Of a DNA stretch of 64,000 nucleotides, positions 58,647-64,000 are shown piece after piece. The position numbers and the translations under genes are program-made. The notes below the pieces were generated by a model. That model did no database searches. It had not been told where the DNA came from and saw only the letters and a list, made by a program, of their open reading frames with translations. The stretch's first letter is position 1, and every line of letters starts with the position of its first letter. This DNA comes from Oenanthe sinensis. Lineage: Eukaryota; Streptophyta; Magnoliopsida; Apiales; Apiaceae. The stretch covers positions 37,238,201-37,302,200 of the forward strand of contig CM053802.1 of assembly GCA_028671895.1 (NCBI GenBank). Direction: 5' to 3'.

Positions 58647-59162
58647 AGTAGGAGATGGCTGCTACAGACTCAAGATGCTACATTTCTAGATAAAGTTAGA
58701 GAAGAATTCAAATGTGGTGATGTAGAGGATATGTTTGTGGATGAGAAGTCGAGACTACTGAAGTACTTATCTGAGATAGTGCAGGAGAAGAGACGAATAG
58801 AGTTAGATGCGGCTAGTGTTTTTAATACCAACTATGTCAAGGGCTACCCTAAGATGATCTACTATCAGTTTAAAGCTGATAAAACTCACTGGAAGTCTCA
58901 GCTCATCATGAAGAACTTTGAAGATATTCCAAAGATCAGGACTAATCAGGAAGTGGACAAACTTAGAAGGCTTTTCAGACATCCGTATCCAGAATCCAAG
59001 AATCCTCTAGAGATGGAAGCAGTAAGCATGTTGAATGCTAGATGGGCACAGTTACATGGTCCAGCATACAAGAAAGAACAACAAAAGAAAGAAAGGCGCA
59101 GAAAACAGAAGGAAGATGAGCATGGAGCTGGAAAAGAAGTTAGGAAGGGGAAACAGAATTAG
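58647..59162 (+). pseudogene. C-terminal part of the C third ORF, beyond the solo LTR
   Basis: Open from the second AGTAG copy to TAG at 59160-59162. It contains VREEFKCGDVEDMFVDEKS, a hydrophilic helical part and a strongly basic Lys/Arg/Gln tail (KKEQQKKERRRKQKEDEH) resembling a nuclear or RNA-binding tail. Its position and charge pattern are comparable with the minus-strand ORF of element I at 63450-63998, which also ends in KGRRRR. Confidence 0.7.
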
Positions 59163-59542
59163 AATTAAAGTTCAGAGGGATGTGAACTTGAAGTTGGAAA
59201 AACTTCATATCTTTTGGTTGCTCTAACTCACTTGACCACGGTATGCGAGATAGGCTAATTTACCATACTGTAACCGTGAATCAGAGTGGATCCAATAAGG
59301 TGATATAAGTTTGCTGAAAGGCATGAAATAATCCAGGTGATAAAAATCATTTCAATGATATTTGATTCGAGGTTCGAATTCTCTGTCTAGCTTATGTTTT
59401 ACTTACTAAGTTCTTTGTATTGCTTTCAAAGTTTCATTCAGTTGTAACATGAACAAGACATTAATGTTACTTATCTTTTCACATCTCAATATTTAGTTGA
59501 GTTATCCTTCTTTAATTTTAATGTCATTGTTAGACAACCAAA
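59163..59542 (+). other. Element C 3' untranslated region
   Basis: No gene is seen. It contains 'tagttgagttatccttcttt', which also occurs (as 'tagttgagttatcctctct') just before the LTR of A, so this tail is shared between the two SIRE-like elements. Confidence 0.7.
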
Positions 59543-59553
59543 TAGGGGGAGAT
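59540..59553 (+). other. Polypurine tract of element C
   Basis: AAATAGGGGGAGAT immediately before the 3' LTR start TGAAAGG at 59554. It is the same tract as in element A (39543-39556). Confidence 0.9.
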
Positions 59554-60759
59554 TGAAAGGCAGAGTGTCTAAACTTGTAACTTATGTAACTCAACTAAAG
59601 AAAAGATACTTAACCGAAAGACAATCAAGAACAAGAAGTCACAAGGAAATCAATACAAAATTAAGACAAGGTAATTGATACAATTCAACATGTTAATTAT
59701 GATCAATCAAAGAGGAAATCATTGGAAGAAGTTCAAGTAAAAGTTGTTCATGCCTCAGTGATTTGTAACTTAAAGAATCAAGATCATAACTATCAGTATC
59801 AATAAGGCTAATTGATTTCAAGTGAAGAAGCAGGAAAGCAACTGTTGGAAAGCCACATTACTAATTGAATATGGTAATCTATTCAGAAGCAAGAACCCTA
59901 TCAAGACTAGTCACTTATGTACCAGACCATTGCATCAAATGTCAGGACATTGATAACAAGTTTATGTCAGTAGTAGAGATCCATGTTCAAGAGCTTGTTG
60001 AAGAATATAGAAGTCAAGAAGAAATCACAAGTTCAAGATGTTGCATTGAAGTTTCAAGTTGAAGCCCAGAATTTCTCTAAGTACTTACTAGGGAACCTAT
60101 GTAGAAATTCCTATCTAGAAATTCTAGATAAGTTTCTACTTAGAGCTAAGTAGAAATTCTGGAGGTGGAAATATTCTCTAAGTACACAAGGAAGGAAGTT
60201 ATCTCGAATTTCCTATGTAGAAATTCCTATGTAGAAGTTCTACTTAAATTTCGAGATAGAACCTAAGTAGAAATTCTTATGTAGAAGTTCTACTTAAATT
60301 TCGAGATATAGCGTAAGTAGAAATTTCCATGTAGAAGTTCTACATAGAGGACAGTTTCAACATGACACATGGCATCATCTGGTTGGCCGATTTCTAAGCT
60401 TTCAAGGCAAGATAAGATTTACGTGGACAACATTGGGCCATTCATATCTTATCTTTTGAAGACTACAAGTCATAGATTACAAGTAGTATAAATAGAAGTA
60501 CTTGTGTAACTTTTTAAAGAGAGCAATATTAAGAGAAACACTTGTAAAAGAGAGAGAGAGTATTCACAGAGCTTAGTATCATTTACTACCCTCTTCACTT
60601 TTGTTGTACTAGTGTAATGAATGTTGTAGCAACCCTTTCAAGTTATATATAAGACATATATTTCTTGAATCATTGTGTTCATTTATTACATAGTATTTGT
60701 TGCTTCATAAAGTTAAAAAGTTGTATTCACCCCCCCCTACAATACATTTGGACCTAACA
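59554..60759 (+). repeat. Element C 3' LTR (1206 bp)
   Basis: It matches the 5' LTR throughout but contains 42 extra bases near the start ('tgtctaaacttgtaacttat' onward). It carries the same palindromic array (60060-60350), including TATCTAGAA-A-TTCTAGATA at 60112-60130, and a shorter C tract (60730-60737). It ends at CA 60758-60759, followed by AGAGG. Confidence 0.92.
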
Positions 60760-60764
60760 AGAGG

Positions 60765-61797
60765 CGCAAGGAAATGTTATCCAAATGTTTTGTGGCACCT
60801 GCACTAGGAACTCAGTGTGCAGGCGCAACAAATAAATTCAAGGCACAAGGAAGATATAAGGGAAGGTTTGTGGTGCCTACACAAGGGTTGTGGAGTGCAG
60901 GCGCAACAAAATACTTGCCTTGATGTTTTGTGGAGTTAATGGGGTAACAAAAGAATATGGACATGTTTGTGGCGCCTATACAGTGTGTCTAGAGTATAGG
61001 CGCAACAAACAAGTCACTTGGGTGCAAGGAAAATTCAAGGGTATTTGGTGGCGCCTCTACAGGGTTAATAGAGTGTAGGCGCAACAAACTAAGTAAGGCG
61101 TAACAAAGGAACTTCGTGGCGCCTACACACCACTCACCCTATACAAGCGCAAGAAAGGACTTAAGCAATTGAGAAGAACAAATCAGTTCTAATTGATTTG
61201 AAAAGTCTACACAATATAAACAAAATGACGTGCTCATTTTGAAAAAGTGGTTGAATAATTGAGATATACAACCATACAGAGAGATATAAAGAGGATTTTG
61301 AAGCTGGAGAAGAAGAAGACACAAAGCCATACACTCACCTTCTTCATCGGAGTTTTATATTCTAGTCGGTTCATTATGTTGCAAATACATAGGGCTATTG
61401 TAAAACACTCTATGTTAGCTTGATTCCGTTAGTACAAATACATAGTCAAATATTGCATAGGGATTAAGTTATATCTCTTTGTAGAAGTAAAGAACTAATC
61501 TGTTCTTTGGAAGCCAGTTATATTTTTAACTAGGTGTAGCAACCTCAGGGTTTATATACAAAAGATATATTCCCCAAAACTTGTCTCATTAAATTACTTG
61601 CTAATTTTTTAGATCTTTATTGTTTATTCATAAATTCAGAAAATTAGTAAGCCAGCTTCCTAAACACTATTCACCTCTTGAACTCGAACCAACTAACCGA
61701 ACTCTAAATTATTTATCCACAAAAGATTCGAAAGAAATTTTTAATTTAGTGAGTATCGTATTCAACCCTCCTTCTACGATACTTCCAGGACCCAACA
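60765..61797 (+). repeat. Element A 3' LTR, second segment (1033 bp)
   Basis: It resumes directly after the AGAGG duplication of C and ends CCAGGACCCAACA. Its first 390 bp are an array of five imperfect inverted repeats (listed separately). No gene is supported. Confidence 0.8.
60793..61155. repeat. Hairpin array in the A LTR (five GCGCCTACAC units)
   Basis: About every 70-95 bp a pattern GTGGCGCCTACAC...GTGTAGGCGCAACAAA recurs (about 60793, 60872, 60969, 61048, 61116). At 60972-61003 the arms GCGCCTATAC and GTATAGGCGC are perfect with a 12-nt loop. The first, second and fourth units have one to two mismatches, and the fifth is the most decayed. Compensated changes (CTACAC/GTGTAG versus CTATAC/GTATAG, GCAC/GTGC) are visible. 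Confidence 0.85.
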
Positions 61798-62070
61798 TCA
61801 TCTTTACTTAGGAGACGATGTCTTATATCTGTTTTAACATCACTTGAAAACTGATGTGTAAAGTATATACTAAGAAAAAATAAAGTGCAGAAAGACAGGA
61901 AATAATATTAATTACATTCTAGATTGGATTTTACATTTCCAGATTTCTTTACAAGTACAAGAGAAGTTTGTCCCTCTATCCTGGACATAAATTTCTATGA
62001 TCTTCTGCTTGCTTGACTTGAATCTTGCTACTTCTTAGATCTTGTCTCGGAGTAATGTTTCCTCAGCTCT
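61798..62070. other. Unassigned 273 bp between elements A and I
   Basis: No gene is seen. Its first part holds an inverted pair, 'acatcacttgaaaactgatg', of a kind common in plant DNA-transposon ends. It may be the original flank of A or a piece of another repeat. Confidence 0.4.
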
Positions 62071-63269
62071 TGTTATCTGCCCTTAAGTACACTAAGTTTG
62101 GAGAAGGGGGGGTTGAATACAAACTTAAGAATTAAGTTTAATTCTTGCGGAATAAAGTTTGTTCAAGGACAGTGTTTTTGTGTATAGAGAGAACTGATGT
62201 AACTAAGAACTTGACAAGAAAAATATTGAAAACAAAACACAACAATGTTAAAAATTACTAGTGGATTGGTTTTCCACTAGTATGTTTTTGCTTTCAATTG
62301 ATCTTAGTACGAATACCAAGCTGCTTATAAAGTGAGTTTTTGAACTCAGAAAAGCACTACAAGATACTGCCTATTTTTACTGTGCTTTTTGAGTTCTTGA
62401 TGTTTTTCTACACACACTTTGCTACTGTGTACTTCTAACAACTATATAGAAGTTTTCTTCACACCTAATTTCTATCGACAGATAGCAATATAAAATTATA
62501 ACTTATATTGTTTACATGAAAATAGAAACTAGCTACTTGCACAGTCTTCTTTTTGAACTTACTAGTCCTGGAAGTATCTTTGTCTTGATACATTCCTTGA
62601 ATACTGTGTTGCCTTGAAACTTTTCACAATCCTGACAGGACTGTCTTCCATTGATTCAGTTTCTGCACAGTTCCCATACTTCTTGTCTTTAACTAAATTG
62701 GGAAACCTTAATGAACCGATAAATGCTGTTATGCTTATCAGTTGATTCTCCTTTGCTTATCCATCGATGGATAGGATATCTGTTGATCAGTTGATGTGTC
62801 GATGGATAATTGAGTTATCCATCGACTCCCTATCCATTGATGGTTCCTTATCCGTTGACTATCTTTATCCATTGATGACTTGTATCTGTTGATAGCTTTC
62901 ATCCGTTGAGTAGTGTCTTCATCCATCGACTTCAACATCAGTTGATCACTTCACTTGTGAGAATTCTGACTTAGAATATTTACAATTGAACAGCCATTCT
63001 TCACATCTGTTGAGAAGCTAGAAATTGAAGTCAATAACATCAGTCGACTACTTCATAGCATCCATCGAGGCAATACAATCAATTGATAGTGAAACATAAA
63101 TCAATGCTACAATCCAGTTTATCAGTTGATAAACAAGCTTCAACTGATAAATGGTTTCCTAGTCAATGGATATTTATAAGTCATATTCATCGACCAGTTA
63201 CAAAGTAATTTTAAGTCCCTATTGAAATTCTAAGTAATTTGTTATCATCAAAACTCATAATTCCTAACA
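62071..63269 (-). repeat. Element I 3' LTR (1199 bp)
   Basis: The + strand begins TGTTATCTGCCC and ends AATTCCTAACA; in element sense it starts TGTTAGGAATTATGAG. It contains a dense array of 'tccatcgatgga'-like words (62755-63180). The left boundary is inferred from the TGTTA/TAACA ends and the neighbouring poly-G/C tract (62106-62112), since the second LTR is not in view. Confidence 0.75.
62755..63185. repeat. Degenerate 'TATCCATCGATGGA' motif array in the I LTR
   Basis: More than twelve variants of YATCYRTYGAYKR (for example ttatccatcgatggata, ctatccattgatggt, cttatccgttgacta, catccatcgactt, atcagttgatcac) in about 430 bp, spaced roughly 15-35 bp. The best copy is a palindrome, TATCCATCGATGGATA. 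Confidence 0.8.
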
Positions 63270-63282
63270 ATCTCCCCATATT
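63270..63282 (-). other. Polypurine tract of element I
   Basis: The reverse complement is AATATGGGGAGAT directly before the LTR start TGTTAGG. It is one or two bases different from AAATAGGGGGAGAT of elements A and C. Confidence 0.8.
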
Positions 63283-63449
63283 TATGAATATGTAAAATAT
63301 GCATAAATTTTCTGTTGATGATAACAAAACTCCTAAACATTTTTATTCTTAGCAAGAATTACAATATTGACAAAGATAGCTTGAGACGGAGTAATCAGAT
63401 ACCAATAAAAGATGAATTCTGATAATTTTGATGATTGAGATTGAATCTT

Positions 63450-63998
63450 CTATCTTCTTCTTCTTCCCTTTGACTCATTCATCTTGTCTTCATTTTCTTT
63501 CATCTTCCTGTATAGAGTTCCCTTCAAGATCTTCTCATCTTCAACCCTGTAGTCCAATTGACTTGCTAGATGATTCAATTCCAGATTAGGCAGTTTGTTT
63601 ATTTCTTGACAAATGTCAATACACTTTTCTCTGCCTTCTCTGTCCTTATATATCATCAAGTAGAATGGCTCATGAAGCACCTTTCTTCCTTCAGGGTTCC
63701 AAATCTTTATCCTGTCATCCATTTCTTCTTGAACATGTGTCTCCCTCATCTTCTTCATTCTCTCAAGGATGGCCTTTCCTAGCTCTTCAGTTAGATAATA
63801 CTTCATGTTGAGCAAGGTGTAGATTTTCTTTAAGATGCCATATCCTTGATCCAGGACTTGATTGAATGTAAAAGTTGAATGTGATCCATCTTCATACTCA
63901 ATGTGAAGAAGATCAACATCCTTCTTCCTTTGTCCTTTTGCTGCAATCATTCCTTCAGCTTTGATTGGCACAAAGTCTTCAAATTTGTGTTTGAACAC
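63450..63998 (-). CDS. Element I third ORF, C-terminal 182 codons (partial)
   Basis: Open from the right window edge to the stop at 63450; the true start lies outside, and the listed first codon (GTG) is internal. It contains GSHSTFTFNQVLDQGYGILK and KYYLTEELGKAILERMKKMR, then an acidic/basic helical part and a basic end (SKGRRRR). By position it is the end of the extra ORF that SIRE-like elements carry after pol, equivalent to 58647-59162 in element C. No stop is seen in this stretch. Function unknown; no membrane segment is visible. Confidence 0.65.
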   Translation of the reverse strand: MFKHKFEDFVPIKAEGMIAAKGQRKKDVDLLHIEYEDGSHSTFTFNQVLDQGYGILKKIYTLLNMKYYLTEELGKAILERMKKMRETHVQEEMDDRIKIWNPEGRKVLHEPFYLMIYKDREGREKCIDICQEINKLPNLELNHLASQLDYRVEDEKILKGTLYRKMKENEDKMNESKGRRRR

Positions 63999-64000
63999 CT

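Larger units (their letters stand above)
49434..59162 (+). pseudogene. Element C third ORF (SIRE 'env-like' position), broken and interrupted by G and H
   Basis: It starts at ATG 49434 (MTHQFSLAKTNFYNITTEIG), has stops at about 49497 and 49599, then is open in the same frame to about 50490. There a slip moves it to a Ser/Thr-rich frame (SSSSNSDSVTQDSSNPQD). After more breaks a coiled-coil-like stretch (TRMTTIETQMKQFGQSMM) runs into the hAT insertion. The frame resumes exactly beyond it at 55264 (GTRMVSQAAALNEMMNKVND), then a Gly-rich segment, an acidic segment (DDSDSDMEDVPLAHAIKRS), and a basic helical part (56062-56950). The solo LTR H interrupts this, and the frame again continues at 58652 to the stop at 59160. 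I see no signal peptide or membrane segment, so 'envelope' is a positional name only. Function unknown. Confidence 0.75.
40348..60759 (+). mobile_element. Element C: SIRE/Maximus-like Ty1/copia with third ORF, decayed, hosting G and H
   Basis: A 5' LTR (40348-41511), primer-binding site, gag, pol, spacer, extra third ORF, purine tract and 3' LTR (59554-60759), with a perfect target duplication AGAGG on both sides. Without the hAT (G) and the solo LTR (H) the element would be about 14.8 kb. The long post-pol region with its own large ORF is the mark of the SIRE/Maximus lineage. LTRs differ by a 42-bp gap and by many scattered substitutions, so it is considerably older than E and F. Coding regions contain many stops. 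Confidence 0.93.
39178..61797 (+). mobile_element. Element A: 3' end of an old SIRE-like Ty1/copia, interrupted by C and cut on the left by B
   Basis: It consists of a 379-bp internal tail (39178-39556) ending in a purine tract (AAATAGGGGGAGAT), then a 3' LTR from 39557 (TGTTGGTGAG) to 40347, resuming at 60765 after element C and ending at 61797 (GGACCCAACA). The LTR termini TGTTGG/CCAACA are inverted. The LTR end 'ttcaaccctccttctacgat' is of SIRE/Maximus type. Element C is flanked by a perfect AGAGG duplication, proving it inserted into this LTR. Confidence 0.85.
62071..64000 (-). mobile_element. Element I: 3' end of a SIRE-like Ty1/copia (-), continuing past the right edge
   Basis: A minus-strand 3' LTR (62071-63269, TGTTA...TAACA ends), purine tract just to its right, and a third-ORF C-terminus open to the window edge. 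In element sense the LTR near its end contains ATTCAACCCCCCCTTCTCC, the typical SIRE terminal region. The rest of the element is outside the window. Confidence 0.82.

Noticed and set aside
49434..59162. Calling the third ORF of C a viral envelope protein
   Set aside because: No signal peptide, membrane segment or cleavage site is visible. Only its position matches the 'env-like' label.
61798..61870. ACATCA...TGATGT inverted pair as the end of a DNA transposon
   Set aside because: Too short, with no second terminus or target duplication found nearby.
1..64000. Search for tRNA, rRNA, host exons, centromeric satellite and organelle insertions
   Set aside because: Nothing with the expected motifs or long high-copy tandem structure was seen. 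The tRNA-like words are only retrotransposon primer-binding sites.

Overview
This is a plant nuclear genomic window with no recognisable host gene. It is a stack of nested transposable elements. The basis for 'plant' is the set of families present: long-LTR Ty3/gypsy elements of Tekay/chromovirus type, SIRE/Maximus-like Ty1/copia elements with an extra third ORF, an Angela/Tork-type copia and an Ac-like hAT. The sequence is AT-rich and every primer-binding site matches plant initiator-tRNA-Met (TGGTATCAGAGC or a one-base variant). A large dicot genome is likely; I cannot name the species.

Layout by element, reconstructed from LTR ends, primer-binding sites and target-site duplications (TSDs). 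A: an old SIRE-like copia (+), of which only the 3' end (39178-39556) and the 3' LTR (39557-40347 plus 60765-61797) are in the window. B: an old, decayed gypsy (-) inserted in A; its internal part is 19881-22076 and its 5' LTR is 22077-25540 plus 38905-39177. C: a SIRE-like copia (+) at 40348-60759 inserted in the 3' LTR of A, TSD AGAGG. D: a copia (-) inserted in the RT gene of B; it occupies 1-5972 plus 19817-19880 and runs off the left edge. E: a young gypsy (+) at 25541-38899 inside the LTR of B, TSD ACAAA. F: a young, intact gypsy (-) at 5973-19811 inside the LTR of D, TSD ATAAT. G: an hAT transposon at 51379-55259 inside the third ORF of C, TSD ACTACGGG. H: a solo LTR at 56938-58646 inside the same ORF, TSD AGTAG. 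I: another SIRE-like copia (-) from 62071 to the right edge.

Coding capacity: only F has a full-length gag-pol (1547 residues), plus an unusual extra acidic/proline-rich reading frame upstream of gag. C, D, B and E carry broken gag-pol remnants. E is the most informative: its two 4329-bp LTRs differ at only about two positions by eye, yet its interior is riddled with stops and its RT active site is altered, so it probably moved using proteins supplied by another element. F or a relative is a plausible helper. The hAT transposase gene is broken by one apparent single-base slip. The LTRs of F, B and E share termini and internal modules, so the three are related lineages inserted at different times.

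The non-coding parts are rich in structured repeats: hairpin arrays in the LTRs of A and C and in the C spacer, a 47-bp hairpin tandem array in E, a motif array in the LTR of I and a duplicated leader in D. No rRNA, tRNA gene or CRISPR array was seen. All comparisons were made by eye.
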